DNA of 64,000 nt, taken from NCBI RefSeq assembly GCF_004354015.1, contig NZ_SMRU01000011.1, forward strand, positions 62,001 through 126,000, written 5' to 3'. A program made the position numbers and the translations under genes. Source of the stretch: Arthrobacter terricola. Lineage in GTDB: Bacteria > Actinomycetota > Actinomycetes > Actinomycetales > Micrococcaceae. This document shows positions 1 through 8,747 of the stretch, in pieces. Numbering within the stretch: the stretch's first letter is position 1; every line of letters starts with the position of its first letter. The notes below the pieces were generated by a model, which saw only the letters and a program-made list of their open reading frames with translations, was not told the DNA's origin and did no database searches.

Positions 1-2
1 TC

Positions 3-104
3 CGCACCGCCGTCGAACGCAAGTACGGACCCTTCGTTCCCGGAAACCCCGACGACGACTTCGCCCGACTCGCGCGCGAACACGCGGCACGCCGGCCGCG
101 TTAG
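3..104 (+). CDS. C-terminal end of an unidentified protein (partial)
   Basis: An open frame enters from the left edge and ends at a TAG at 102-104. The last 33 residues are hydrophilic and end in an Arg/Ala-rich tail. The visible piece holds no motif I can assign to a family. It converges on pdxS, and the two are separated by a nested inverted repeat and a strong hairpin. The frame could be only the tail of a larger gene, so no function is offered. Confidence 0.45.
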   Translation, partial: RTAVERKYGPFVPGNPDDDFARLAREHAARRPR

Positions 105-114
105 GCGCCACGTC

Positions 115-179
115 GAGTTTGTGTACACGTCACACCCCTTAAAGAGCGTTTTAAGGGGGTGCGATCTGTACACAAACTC
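115..179. repeat. Nested inverted repeat in a convergent intergenic gap
   Basis: The outer arms, 115-127 (GAGTTTGTGTACA) and 167-179, are perfect 13-base reverse complements. Inside them CACCCCTTAAA (133-143) pairs imperfectly with TTTTAAGGGGGTG (149-161). The whole block could fold as one long cruciform or hairpin. It lies just past the stop of the plus-strand gene and before the pdxS terminator. It could be a terminator, a REP-like dispersed element or a protein-binding site. The sequence alone does not decide. Confidence 0.6.
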
Positions 180-187
180 TGGGGACG

Positions 188-231
188 ACGACGGCGGTGG
201 GCCTCCCTTCGAGGGGACCCACCGCCGTCGT
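188..231 (-). terminator. Rho-independent-like hairpin after pdxS
   Basis: ACGACGGCGGTGGG (188-201) pairs perfectly with 218-231 over 14 bases, with a 16-base loop that can pair further. It sits 26 bases beyond the pdxS stop and is GC-rich without a clear T-run, as is common in high-GC actinobacteria. Confidence 0.7.
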
Positions 232-256
232 ACTGCTGAGGCGTTAGCGCCGAACG

Positions 257-1183
257 TTACCAGCCGCGTTCTGCGAGGCGGTGGGGTTCGGGGATTTCCT
301 CGACGTTGATGCCGACCATGGCTTCGCCCAGGCCGCGGGAGACCTTGGCGATGACGTCGGGGTCGTCGTAGAAGGTGGTGGCCTTCACGACGGCGGCCGC
401 GCGCTGGGCCGGGTTGCCGGACTTGAAGATGCCCGAGCCGACGAACACGCCGTCCGCGCCCAGCTGCATCATCATCGCGGCGTCGGCCGGGGTGGCGATG
501 CCGCCGGCGGTGAACAGCACGACCGGGAGCTTGCCGGTAGCGGCAACTTCCTTCACGAGCTCGTACGGGGCCTGCAGTTCCTTGGCCGCGACGTAGAGCT
601 CGTCCTCGGGCAGGGAGGAAAGGTTCTTGATCTGCGCACGGATCTGGCGCATGTGCGTGGTGGCGTTGGAGACATCACCGGTGCCGGCCTCGCCCTTGGA
701 ACGGATCATGGCCGCGCCCTCGTTGATGCGGCGCAGCGCCTCACCGAGGTTGGTGGCACCGCAGACGAAGGGAACGGTGAAGTTCCACTTGTCGATGTGG
801 TGGGTGTAGTCGGCCGGGGTCAGGACCTCGGACTCGTCGATGTAGTCCACGCCCAAAGACTGCAGGACCTGGGCTTCGACGAAGTGGCCGATGCGGGCCT
901 TGGCCATGACCGGGATGGACACGGCACCAATGATCTGGTCGATCATGTCCGGGTCCGACATGCGGGACACGCCGCCCTGGGCGCGGATGTCCGCGGGAAC
1001 ACGCTCGAGCGCCATGACCGCCACGGCACCGGCGTCTTCGGCGATGCGGGCCTGCTCGACGTTGACGACGTCCATGATGACGCCGCCCTTGAGCATCTCC
1101 GCCATACCGCGCTTAACGCGGCTGCTGCCCGTGACGCTGGCTGCGGACGAACCGGCTTCGTTGCTTACATCAGGTGTAGACAC
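257..1183 (-). CDS. pdxS: Pyridoxal 5'-phosphate synthase lyase subunit PdxS
   Basis: PdxS makes pyridoxal 5'-phosphate from ribose 5-phosphate, glyceraldehyde 3-phosphate and ammonia supplied by the glutaminase PdxT. The 308-residue protein has the family's TIM-barrel signatures, including the VMAKARIGH segment with a Schiff-base lysine near residue 94 and the glycine-rich phosphate-binding [13 protein letters not shown] region. The start is taken as GTG at 1183, giving a VSTPDVS amino end, because the open frame extends upstream only into sequence without family similarity. An AGGGG lies 5 bases before it. No pdxT is adjacent; the downstream side is a terminator facing a convergent gene. 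The identification is very secure; the exact start is moderately so. Confidence 0.95.
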   Translation of the reverse strand: MSTPDVSNEAGSSAASVTGSSRVKRGMAEMLKGGVIMDVVNVEQARIAEDAGAVAVMALERVPADIRAQGGVSRMSDPDMIDQIIGAVSIPVMAKARIGHFVEAQVLQSLGVDYIDESEVLTPADYTHHIDKWNFTVPFVCGATNLGEALRRINEGAAMIRSKGEAGTGDVSNATTHMRQIRAQIKNLSSLPEDELYVAAKELQAPYELVKEVAATGKLPVVLFTAGGIATPADAAMMMQLGADGVFVGSGIFKSGNPAQRAAAVVKATTFYDDPDVIAKVSRGLGEAMVGINVEEIPEPHRLAERGW

Positions 1184-1376
1184 AAAAACCCCTATGGGTA
1201 GATAGAAGACCTTGGCCGGGGCGCACACGGACAGGGCCACGCGCTGCGCACACCGGATTTCCAGGTCACATTGACCAAGTAACTTCAATACTAGTCCCCT
1301 GCGCGGGACGTGCAGAATTCGAAGACCGGCAGGACGTAAGCCCTCCCGACCGGCCCGACTAAGGTGCGCTGAACCG

Positions 1377-2006
1377 CTAAGCCGGCTTCCCGCCGTCGAC
1401 GTTTGCCAGAGCCTGTTGACGGACGGCGGCCATCCGTTGCACTACGGTCACGGCGGTCGCTACAGAGAGGACGACGAGCGTCACGAGCAGCACGACAGGA
1501 GGCAGGCCGAGACCCGTCAGCCCGGTCACGAGGAGGACCGATATGAGCCGCTCGGCCCTCTCGGCGATGCCGACGTTGGCGTAGAAGCCCAACGATTCAG
1601 CCTTGGCGCGTGCGTAGGAAACCACCATCCCGAGCACGAGGCAGGCCAACGCCGCGATGGCGGTTGCCCGGTTGGCGCCGCCCGTGAAGAACCAGATGGC
1701 CACGCCGCCGAAAATGGCACCATCCGCGATCCGGTCCAAAGTGGAGTCGAGGAAGTTACCCCACGGTCCGCTGCGTCCCCGCTCCCGCGCCATGATGCCG
1801 TCCAAGACGTCGGAAAGCGCGAACACAGTAATCAACAACGAGCCCCACCAGAGCTGGCCCATGGGATAAAGCGTCAGGGCGCCGACCACGACACCCACGG
1901 TCCCGACGACGGTGACGGTGTCTGGCGACACCCCCGCCCTCAGCAGGAATCTGGCTATGGGCGAGAACAATCCCGTGAAAAAACCGCGGGCGTGCCGGTT
2001 AAGCAT
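1377..2006 (-). CDS. CDP-alcohol phosphatidyltransferase, probable phosphatidylinositol phosphate synthase
   Basis: This 209-residue membrane enzyme has the complete CDP-alcohol phosphotransferase signature D-x2-DG-x2-AR-x8-G-x3-D-x3-D. The key residues are D66, D69, G70, A73, R74, G83, D87 and D91, and several hydrophobic helices surround them. The order thrS, HIT protein, this gene matches mycobacteria, where the equivalent enzyme joins CDP-diacylglycerol to inositol 1-phosphate, the first step towards phosphatidylinositol and its mannosides. The chosen ATG at 2006 is preceded by GGGGAG and overlaps the HIT gene by 8 bases; a longer start at 2045 is possible. Phosphatidylglycerophosphate synthase is the main alternative, and gene context favours the inositol enzyme. 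Confidence 0.85.
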   Translation of the reverse strand: MLNRHARGFFTGLFSPIARFLLRAGVSPDTVTVVGTVGVVVGALTLYPMGQLWWGSLLITVFALSDVLDGIMARERGRSGPWGNFLDSTLDRIADGAIFGGVAIWFFTGGANRATAIAALACLVLGMVVSYARAKAESLGFYANVGIAERAERLISVLLVTGLTGLGLPPVVLLVTLVVLSVATAVTVVQRMAAVRQQALANVDGGKPA

Positions 2007-2607
2007 CCGGCTCCCCGGACGCAGCGGACTCCCCCGGCCAAGCATCGGCTACTTGCTCACGGACCTCGGCGAGGGTCTGGGTGATGGCCTTCGTCTGCGC
2101 GATGATGGGGAAGAAGTTCCCGTCGCCGCCCCAACGCGGGACCACATGCTGATGGAGGTGGGCGGCAATTCCGGCGCCTCCTGCGACCCCCTGGTTCATG
2201 CCCAGGTTGAAACCACTGGGGTTCGCGACTTTCCGCAGCACCCGCATGGCCGTCTGCGTGAGCTCGGCCATTTCGGCGGTTTCCTCAACCGTGATGTCCG
2301 TGTAGTCCGGGACGTGCCGGTACGGGCACACGAGCAAGTGGCCCGGGTTGTAGGGGAACAGGTTGAGCACGACGTAGCAGCTCTTGCCACGGTGCACGAT
2401 CAAGGATTCCTCGTCCGTGCGGCCGGGCGCCACACAGAACGGGCAGTCGTCCTGGTCTTTGAACTGTTGGGGACCGCCCTTGATGTAGGCCATGCGATGC
2501 GGAGTCCACAGGCGTTGGAAGGCATCGGGAACCCCGGCGAGGCCGAAGTCGTCGGTTACTTCGGCATCGCCTGGATAGTCAGCTGTCACGCCTGTGTACT
2601 CCTGCAC
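1999..2607 (-). CDS. HIT-family hydrolase/phosphorylase (Ap4A phosphorylase-like)
   Basis: A 202-residue histidine triad protein. The active-site motif HLHQHVVPRW gives His150, His152 and His154, and a CPFC pair (Cys55, Cys58) is a probable zinc site. Homologues next to thrS in mycobacteria cleave diadenosine tetraphosphate, a by-product of aminoacyl-tRNA synthetases, which would fit its place 30 bases downstream of thrS. It also overlaps the phosphatidyltransferase start, so the three genes form one transcription unit. The family assignment is secure. The exact substrate is inferred from gene order. Confidence 0.9.
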   Translation of the reverse strand: MQEYTGVTADYPGDAEVTDDFGLAGVPDAFQRLWTPHRMAYIKGGPQQFKDQDDCPFCVAPGRTDEESLIVHRGKSCYVVLNLFPYNPGHLLVCPYRHVPDYTDITVEETAEMAELTQTAMRVLRKVANPSGFNLGMNQGVAGGAGIAAHLHQHVVPRWGGDGNFFPIIAQTKAITQTLAEVREQVADAWPGESAASGEPDA

Positions 2608-2637
2608 TGTTGTCCGCCCCCGTCGTCGTCCGCTTGG

Positions 2638-4647
2638 TCAGCTTTCGCGGTTCTTGACCGCATCCACGATCCGGCGGACCGCCTCCTCGACCGGAACGCC
2701 GTTGTCCTGGCTGCCGTCGCGGAAGCGGAACGATACTGCCCCGGCCTCTGCATCTTCGCCACCGGCGATCAGGACGAACGGGATCTTGTCCTTGCTGGCT
2801 GTGCGGATCTTCTTCGGGAAACGATCCGAGGAAATATCCACCTCTGCGCGGATGCCTGCCGCCTTGAGCTGGTCAACGACGTCGAACATGTAGTCGTTGA
2901 ACGCTTCGGCCACGGGAATACCGACCACCTGCACGGGGGCAAGCCAGGCAGGGAATGCGCCGGCGTAGTGCTCGGTGAGGACACCCATGAACCGCTCTAC
3001 CGAACCGAACAGGGCGCGGTGGATCATCACGGGGCGCTGGCGGGTGCCGTCGGCAGCCTGGAACTCGAGCTCGAACCGTTCGGGGAGGTTGAAGTCGAGC
3101 TGGATAGTGGACATTTGCCACGTGCGTCCGAGCGCGTCCTTGGCCTGTACCGAAATCTTGGGTCCGTAGAACGCGGCTCCGCCCGGATCCGGGACCAATT
3201 CCAGTCCGGAGGCCTGTGCAACTTCGGCGAGGGTACGGGTGGCTTCTTCCCAGGTGGCGTCGTCACCGACGAACTTGTCCTCGTTCTTTGTGGACAGCTC
3301 AAGGTAGAAATCATCCAGGCCGTAGTCCTTGAGCAGGCCAAGGACGAAGTTCAGGGTGTTGGTGAGCTCGTCCTTCATCTGCTCGCGGGTGCAGTAGATG
3401 TGGGCATCGTCCTGTGTCATTCCGCGGACACGGGTCAGCCCGTGGACAACGCCGGATTTCTCGTAGCGGTACACGGAACCGAACTCGAAGAGCCGCAACG
3501 GCAACTCGCGGTAGGAGCGTCCGCGCGAACGGAAGATGAGGTTGTGCATGGGGCAGTTCATCGGCTTCAGGTAGTAGTCCTGGCCGGGCTTGCGCACGGT
3601 GCCGTCCTCATTGAGTTCCGCGTCCACGTGCATGGCGGGGAACATGCCGTCCTTGTACCAGTCGAGGTGGCCAGAGACTTCGTAAAGGTGTCCCTTGGTG
3701 ATGTGCGGCGTGTACACGAACTCGTAACCGGCGTCGACGTGGCGCTGGCGCGAGTAATCCTCCATCGCCTTGCGGATGATGCCGCCCTTGGGATGGAACA
3801 CCGGCAAGCCGGAACCGAGCTCGTCAGGGAACGAGAACAAGTCCAGTTCGGCGCCGAGCTTGCGGTGGTCGCGGCGTTCGGCTTCGGCGATGCGGTCCTG
3901 GTAAGCCTTGAGGGCTTCCTTGGTGGGCCAGGCGGTGCCGTAAATCCGCTGGAGCTGCTGGTTGTTCTGGTTGCCGAGCCAGTAGGCGGCCGAGGACCGG
4001 GTCAGAGCGAAGGCATTCGAAATCAGCTTGGTGTTGGGCAAGTGCGGTCCGCGGCACAGATCGCACCAGACGACGTCGCCGCTCTTGCGGTCCACATTGT
4101 CGTAGATCGTGATATCGCCCGCGCCCACCTCGACGTTGACGCCTTCGCCGGCGTCCACGGCGTCGTTCTTCTTGCCCAGGAGTTCGAGCTTGTAGGGCTC
4201 GTCCTTCATGGCGACGCGGGCTTCGTCCTCGGTGACCACGCGACGCACGAACTTCTGGTTCTGGTTGATGATCTTCTGCATCATCTTTTCGAGCTGGCGC
4301 AGGTCTTCCGGAGTGAACGGTTCTGCGACATCGAAGTCAAAGTAGAAACCGTCTGTGATGTACGGGCCGATGCCAAGCTTGGCGTCCGGGCGCAGCTGCT
4401 GCACAGCCTGCGCCATGACGTGCGCGGTGGAGTGGCGGAGGACATTCAGTCCGTCCGGCGAATCGATGGTGATGCCTTCGACCGTGGCGCCTTCAGGCAG
4501 CACTTGGTCGAGGTCCTTGAGCTCGCCGTCAACGCGGGCCACCACAACTTCGCGGCGCTCAAAGAAGAGGTCCGCGCCGGTGGTCCCTTCCGTCACCTTG
4601 GTCTCTTCGCCATCGACGATGAGGGTGATCTGCTGGGCATCTGACAC
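2638..4647 (-). CDS. thrS: Threonyl-tRNA synthetase
   Basis: Class II synthetase charging tRNA-Thr. The 669 residues are full length. An N-terminal TGS domain (about 1-70) is followed by the editing domain with its HSTAH zinc-type motif. The catalytic core contains MNCPMHN with the zinc-ligand cysteine and a motif 2 arginine in [10 protein letters not shown]. The anticodon-binding domain occupies the last 110 residues. It heads the operon with the HIT and phosphatidyltransferase genes. About 250 bases upstream are gene-free apart from the terminator of the next gene. I looked there for a T-box core and saw none. Confidence 0.97.
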   Translation of the reverse strand: MSDAQQITLIVDGEETKVTEGTTGADLFFERREVVVARVDGELKDLDQVLPEGATVEGITIDSPDGLNVLRHSTAHVMAQAVQQLRPDAKLGIGPYITDGFYFDFDVAEPFTPEDLRQLEKMMQKIINQNQKFVRRVVTEDEARVAMKDEPYKLELLGKKNDAVDAGEGVNVEVGAGDITIYDNVDRKSGDVVWCDLCRGPHLPNTKLISNAFALTRSSAAYWLGNQNNQQLQRIYGTAWPTKEALKAYQDRIAEAERRDHRKLGAELDLFSFPDELGSGLPVFHPKGGIIRKAMEDYSRQRHVDAGYEFVYTPHITKGHLYEVSGHLDWYKDGMFPAMHVDAELNEDGTVRKPGQDYYLKPMNCPMHNLIFRSRGRSYRELPLRLFEFGSVYRYEKSGVVHGLTRVRGMTQDDAHIYCTREQMKDELTNTLNFVLGLLKDYGLDDFYLELSTKNEDKFVGDDATWEEATRTLAEVAQASGLELVPDPGGAAFYGPKISVQAKDALGRTWQMSTIQLDFNLPERFELEFQAADGTRQRPVMIHRALFGSVERFMGVLTEHYAGAFPAWLAPVQVVGIPVAEAFNDYMFDVVDQLKAAGIRAEVDISSDRFPKKIRTASKDKIPFVLIAGGEDAEAGAVSFRFRDGSQDNGVPVEEAVRRIVDAVKNRES

Positions 4648-4856
4648 GGGTGTCTCCTATTCATTGATAAGGCTTCATAGCTTGTGGCGTACGGGGACCA
4701 CAGCCAGCCATCGTCCATCGTATCCGCTCCGGCGGGGGCCGCCAAAGCACGCCACGGCAAGGGGTTTCGCTCCCCTGGCGAAGGGGATTAGGGCGCCGCC
4801 TAGGGGATGCCATCGACAACGTAGCTGCCGGCGACGAATGGGAACGGCAGACAAAG

Positions 4857-4883
4857 AAGGGACCCCACGGTGTGGAGTCCCTT
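4857..4883 (-). terminator. Terminator of the DUF1508 gene at 4900-5181
   Basis: AAGGGACCCCAC (4857-4868) pairs with 4872-4883 with one mismatch and a three-base loop. Read on the minus strand the hairpin is followed by CTTTGTC, a weak T-run. It separates the DUF1508 gene from thrS. Confidence 0.75.
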
Positions 4884-4899
4884 GGTGGCATTTGGCCTG

Positions 4900-5181
4900 T
4901 CAGGCGCTCATTGCCTTCCTTAGCTCGTGCGTCCGCCAAGCCGGCGTGTGGTGCAGGTGCCGCCTGTGGACTTGCCGTTCGAGGGAAGGACTCCATTGAC
5001 CGTGACTGCGGTCCTTGATGAGAGCCGTACCGGCGATTTCCCTGACAGTGGAAATCCCGCGCACTGCCGCCTGTTTGGTGGGAAAGGTGGTTGTCATCGC
5101 CAAAATATCGCCGTTGCCGTCCCGCAGTGCAATCCTGTACATGCCATCAGGCGCGTCGACCAATTCAAAATATCCAGCCAT
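4900..5181 (-). CDS. DUF1508 (YegP-like) small protein, copy 1
   Basis: A 93-residue protein starting MAGYFELVDAPDG, with the single DUF1508 unit (strand, strand, helix) ending in VREIAGTALIKD. The family is small and basic; E. coli YegP has two tandem units and no settled function. A perfect AAAGGAGG lies just upstream of the ATG, so the gene should be well translated. The C-terminal 35 residues are rich in His and Arg and unlike the other two copies in this window (15779-16132 and 54926-55291). It is a single-gene unit with its own terminator. Confidence 0.85.
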   Translation of the reverse strand: MAGYFELVDAPDGMYRIALRDGNGDILAMTTTFPTKQAAVRGISTVREIAGTALIKDRSHGQWSPSLERQVHRRHLHHTPAWRTHELRKAMSA

Positions 5182-5298
5182 TGCCTAGCCTCCTTTGAAA
5201 CCAGCGGTTGTAAAGGACATTAGCCAGTCTACTGAGGATGGGGACCGATGGCAGCAGGATTTTGCCGACTTCTGCCACTTCGAACCACCATCGATCGT

Positions 5299-6897
5299 TC
5301 AGGATGCGGACTGGACCAGCTGAAGGAGCGCCTTCCCGTCAGGACTGCCCAGGCCGGTGCACGGATCCCAGCCCACCCCCGCCCGGTAGCTTCCGTTGGA
5401 ACCGACGGTAATGTCGTGGAAGCCCGACGCCGGATGGGTCCCGTTTTGGTAGAGGAGCGGCTGGATGAGGCCGAACCGGCGATTGCTGGCCTGCGCCAAG
5501 CGGGCGATCAGCGCGGCCCAGAGGGGCGCCACCGCGCTGGTTCCGCCGATCACCATGTCCTTTCCGTCGACGCGGACGCGGTAGCCGGTCTGCGGATCTG
5601 CGACACCACAGACATCGGGCACTCCCCGGCCCGGATTCCTGGGCGCGGGTTTGTGCTTGGCGTGCCCAGCAACCCCGGATTGCCATGACGGAACAGGGAA
5701 GACGTCGCTGTAACCGCCGCCGGTGGCTGAGTTCGGGCCATCGTTCCACACGGTTTCGGAGCTGATCGCGCCAGTTTGGACATCCGCTGTCAGCCGGGTG
5801 CCGCCGCAGGCGAGCACGTGCGGGCTCGACGCCGGAAAGTCGGCATGGTCGCGATGGTCCGTTACGCCGTCGGCACTTCCGTTATCCCCCGCCGCCGCGG
5901 TGACGGTAACGCCGAGGGCCGCGGCATCCGCCATCGCTTGGTCGAAGGCCGTCCGGGCCTGGGCCGTCCAGGCGTCTTCGCTCTGGCCCCAGCTGATGCT
6001 GATCGCCGCGGGCGCGGGGCTCGCGTGGGATGCCGCAATGATCGCGTCCAGGAAGCCGGCGTCCGTATTGGGCGCAAAATAGACCACGATGCTTGCCTTC
6101 GGTGCGAGTGCTCCCACCACTTCGATGTCGAGCAGGACTTCCCCGTCGGCTCCCGACGGATCCTGCCCGGGTTGATTGGCTCCGCCGTCAACCCCCACGG
6201 CCGAGATGTCCGGCGTCGGAATCCCGAGCCCTAGGAAGTAGGCGTCGAGATCCGCCTGCCCGAATCCGCCGCCCAGCTCGAGGATCGCTACGACTTGGCC
6301 GCTGCCGTCGGTATCACTCGGAAAGTTGTAGATCATTCCCAACTGTGGCGGGGTGTAGCTCGTACCTGTCGCAGCCAGCGGGATCGCATGAAATTGTGCC
6401 CTGGCCTGCGGCCGGTCATCGAGGCCAAGTACGGCCACCACGACGCCATCCAGCACTTCGGGAATGTGCAGTCCCCCGGTGCGGTGCCGGTGCGTGACTG
6501 TGTTGCCGTCAGGCGCCCGGCTTGTGAGCTCGTCAAGGGAGGTTCCGAAAACGCTGCTTAGCTGCTCCACGGTCCCCTCCAGCCGGATCCTTCGGCTGGC
6601 GGCATCGGCGTCGGCAATATCCAGCCCAAGCCCGGCAAAGGTCCGCACTGCCAGGTCGAGATCGTCGCTTGATGCTCCATACCGCGACGCCAATTCGTCT
6701 TTCGAGATGGGACTGGACGGAACCTCCGTCATTTCCTCCTGGCGCCGGAGGACGACCGTTGCCTCGATCCGGCGGGCGGGATCGACGAGGCCGAGGATAT
6801 CCCGGGCGCCCGGGGCCGGCTCTCTCTCAGATCCCGGCAAAGGGACCTTCCGTGGTTCCTCTTGATTGGGGGTTTCGGGGCTGTTCTGGTTGGACAC
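5299..6897 (-). CDS. Sedolisin (S53) serine-carboxyl peptidase, kumamolisin-like
   Basis: A 532-residue proenzyme of peptidase family S53. Residues up to about 180 are the Pro-kumamolisin prodomain. The mature domain has the catalytic Glu253 and Asp257 (GEVLLDIEV), the oxyanion Asp338 (AAGDNGS) and the nucleophile Ser454 (GGTSAVAP). The carboxyl end carries the calcium-site pattern, with DITVGSNG and a glycine-rich segment. The start is GTG at 6897 with AGGAGA before it. The amino end is charged and proline-rich and I see no Sec, Tat or lipoprotein signal, so the export route is unclear. The family peptidases work at acidic pH. A glutamate decarboxylase lies divergently next door. Confidence 0.93.
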   Translation of the reverse strand: MSNQNSPETPNQEEPRKVPLPGSEREPAPGARDILGLVDPARRIEATVVLRRQEEMTEVPSSPISKDELASRYGASSDDLDLAVRTFAGLGLDIADADAASRRIRLEGTVEQLSSVFGTSLDELTSRAPDGNTVTHRHRTGGLHIPEVLDGVVVAVLGLDDRPQARAQFHAIPLAATGTSYTPPQLGMIYNFPSDTDGSGQVVAILELGGGFGQADLDAYFLGLGIPTPDISAVGVDGGANQPGQDPSGADGEVLLDIEVVGALAPKASIVVYFAPNTDAGFLDAIIAASHASPAPAAISISWGQSEDAWTAQARTAFDQAMADAAALGVTVTAAAGDNGSADGVTDHRDHADFPASSPHVLACGGTRLTADVQTGAISSETVWNDGPNSATGGGYSDVFPVPSWQSGVAGHAKHKPAPRNPGRGVPDVCGVADPQTGYRVRVDGKDMVIGGTSAVAPLWAALIARLAQASNRRFGLIQPLLYQNGTHPASGFHDITVGSNGSYRAGVGWDPCTGLGSPDGKALLQLVQSAS

Positions 6898-7320
6898 TGC
6901 TTCTCCTAACCTTGGGCCGCGCTGGGGTCCTGTCCGCGGCTGGACGCGTCACCTAAGGTACGCGCTACAAAAGGAACGGGTTGTCGTGGGACATTCCGGA
7001 TTCAGGCGGTGCTTCTTGCGCCCGGGCGGGACGCAGCAGAGGAGACGGAAATTCGCCCGGCGTCCGGGGCCCCCGTCCCCTCGCCGCGCGATCGCGCTGC
7101 GCTCTTCTGCTCGCCATGAGGAGACCTCTCTGGGCCTGGCAGTCGGGACCGCACGGTCCCACTTGAGATTATGCATCCGCCAGGCCCGCGGCCACCATGC
7201 CCAAGGGAAGATGGTGGCGGTGGAAAGCCTTGGGTGCAGCTGCCGGCAGAGGTAGCGTAGGGCTTTGGCAGGCCCTGCCGTTGCAACCGTGAGCGCCCCG
7301 GCAAGTCAAAGGAGCACACC
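6898..7320. other. Divergent intergenic region between sedolisin and gadB
   Basis: These 423 bases must hold the promoters of both divergent genes. I see a short inverted repeat, CCCAAGG at 7200-7206 with CCTTGGG at 7228-7234, inside a purine-rich stretch about 90 bases before gadB. The open frames here have no family resemblance and overlap each other, so I call no gene. No clear -35/-10 pair was recognised. Confidence 0.5.
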
Positions 7321-8721
7321 ATTAACAGGTCATACCGTACATCGGCCCATGAAACAGACACCGCAGTGGAGCTCAACCCCGTATTCAGCCGTCCGGGCGA
7401 GTCCACAATCTTCCCTCGCTTCACTCTCCCGGCAGGTGAATCACTTCCCTCGACCGCGTACCAGATCGTGCACGATGAGGCGATGCTGGACGGGAACTCG
7501 CGATTGAACCTGGCGACGTTCGTCGGCACCTGGATGGAGCCGGAAGCATCCAGGCTTTATGCGGAGACGTTCGACAAGAACATGATCGACAAGGATGAGT
7601 ACCCCCAGACGGCGCTGATTGAGACCCGGTGTTGGCGCATGCTCGCGGATTTGTGGAATGCTCCCGACGCCGAAAAGGCGGTGGGGACGTCCACTATTGG
7701 ATCCTCGGAGGCCTGCATGCTGGGCGGCTTGGCGCTGAAGCGCCGCTGGCAGCACGCACGTCGGGCTGCCGGGCTGCCGGCCGACACGCCGAACCTGGTC
7801 CTCAGTTCGGCCGTGCAGGTTTGTTGGGAGAAGTTCTGCAACTATTGGGACGTCGAAGCGAGGTATGTTCCGATCTCTCAGGAGCATCCGGTGCTTGACG
7901 GCCATGACCTCGATAAGTACGTGGATGAGAACACGATCGGTGTGGTCGCGATCATGGGTGTGACCTACACCGGTGCGTATGAGCCCGTTGCGGCAATCGC
8001 GGCGGCGTTGGATGAGATCCAGGCGCAGCGCGGATTCGATGTCCCGATCCATGTCGATGGAGCTTCCGGCGGCATGGTCGCTCCCTTCCTTCAGCCGGAG
8101 ACTTCGTGGGATTTCCGCTTGCCCAGGGTTGCGTCCATCAACACGTCAGGTCATAAATACGGGTTGGTGTACCCGGGCTTGGGGTGGATCGTCTGGCGCG
8201 ACGAGGACGCCCTCCCGGCGGACTTGGTGTTCCATGTGAGCTATCTGGGCGGGGACATGTCCAGCTTTGCCCTGAACTTCTCGCGTCCCGGCGCGCAGGT
8301 GCTGTTGCAGTATTACCTTTTCCTGCGGCTTGGATTCGAAGGCTACCGTTCCGTTCAAGCTACTTCTCGGGATGTAGCACTGTACCTTTCCGCGGAAATC
8401 GGGGCGCTGGAGCCATTCACGTTGCTGAGCGAGGGGGCGGACATCCCGGTCTTTGCCTGGCGGCTGACTGAGGGGTACACGGACAAATGGAATCTCCACC
8501 ATCTCTCAGAGCGGCTTCGGATGAATGGGTGGCTGGTTCCCGCCTATCCACTGCCGGCAAGCCTAAGTGAGGTCACCGTGCAGCGGATTGTTGTCCGCAA
8601 TGGTTTCACGCGCGATCTCGCGTCGAGCTTCCTGACTGACCTCAAGAAGGAAGTGGCCTATTTGGACAGCCTCTTGGCCCCTATGCCTGCCGACGGCCAG
8701 ACTCCCGCGTTCCATCACTAG
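7321..8721 (+). CDS. gadB: Glutamate decarboxylase, apparent ATT start
   Basis: PLP enzyme converting glutamate to 4-aminobutyrate while consuming a proton. The PLP lysine is in SGHKYG (residue 279 of 466) and the cofactor Asp in HVDGASGG. The frame contains the family's amino-terminal block INRSYRTSAHETDTA upstream of the first standard start (GTG at 7366). Between the in-frame stop at 7258-7260 and that GTG there is no ATG, GTG or TTG, but an ATT at 7321 sits 6 bases after AAAGGAG (7308-7314). I therefore place the start at ATT, giving 466 residues, the same length as E. coli GadB. A GTG start at 7366 (451 residues) would delete conserved sequence. Confidence 0.93.
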   Translation: MNRSYRTSAHETDTAVELNPVFSRPGESTIFPRFTLPAGESLPSTAYQIVHDEAMLDGNSRLNLATFVGTWMEPEASRLYAETFDKNMIDKDEYPQTALIETRCWRMLADLWNAPDAEKAVGTSTIGSSEACMLGGLALKRRWQHARRAAGLPADTPNLVLSSAVQVCWEKFCNYWDVEARYVPISQEHPVLDGHDLDKYVDENTIGVVAIMGVTYTGAYEPVAAIAAALDEIQAQRGFDVPIHVDGASGGMVAPFLQPETSWDFRLPRVASINTSGHKYGLVYPGLGWIVWRDEDALPADLVFHVSYLGGDMSSFALNFSRPGAQVLLQYYLFLRLGFEGYRSVQATSRDVALYLSAEIGALEPFTLLSEGADIPVFAWRLTEGYTDKWNLHHLSERLRMNGWLVPAYPLPASLSEVTVQRIVVRNGFTRDLASSFLTDLKKEVAYLDSLLAPMPADGQTPAFHH

Positions 8722-8747
8722 GCACCGCGAAGCAAGGAGGCCGGCCG

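Noticed and set aside
1912-4644. Very long plus-strand open frame (910 codons) opposite thrS
   Set aside because: It is an antisense shadow of thrS and the HIT gene, with His/Val/Asp-rich composition typical of reverse reading of high-GC genes and no recognisable domain.
4660-4856. T-box or other riboswitch in front of thrS
   Set aside because: I looked for the T-box core (complement CGCGGTNCCACC) and did not find it. The only hairpin belongs to the neighbouring gene's terminator.
7002-7529. 175-codon minus-strand frame upstream of and overlapping gadB
   Set aside because: It overlaps the conserved start of gadB and lacks any family resemblance.
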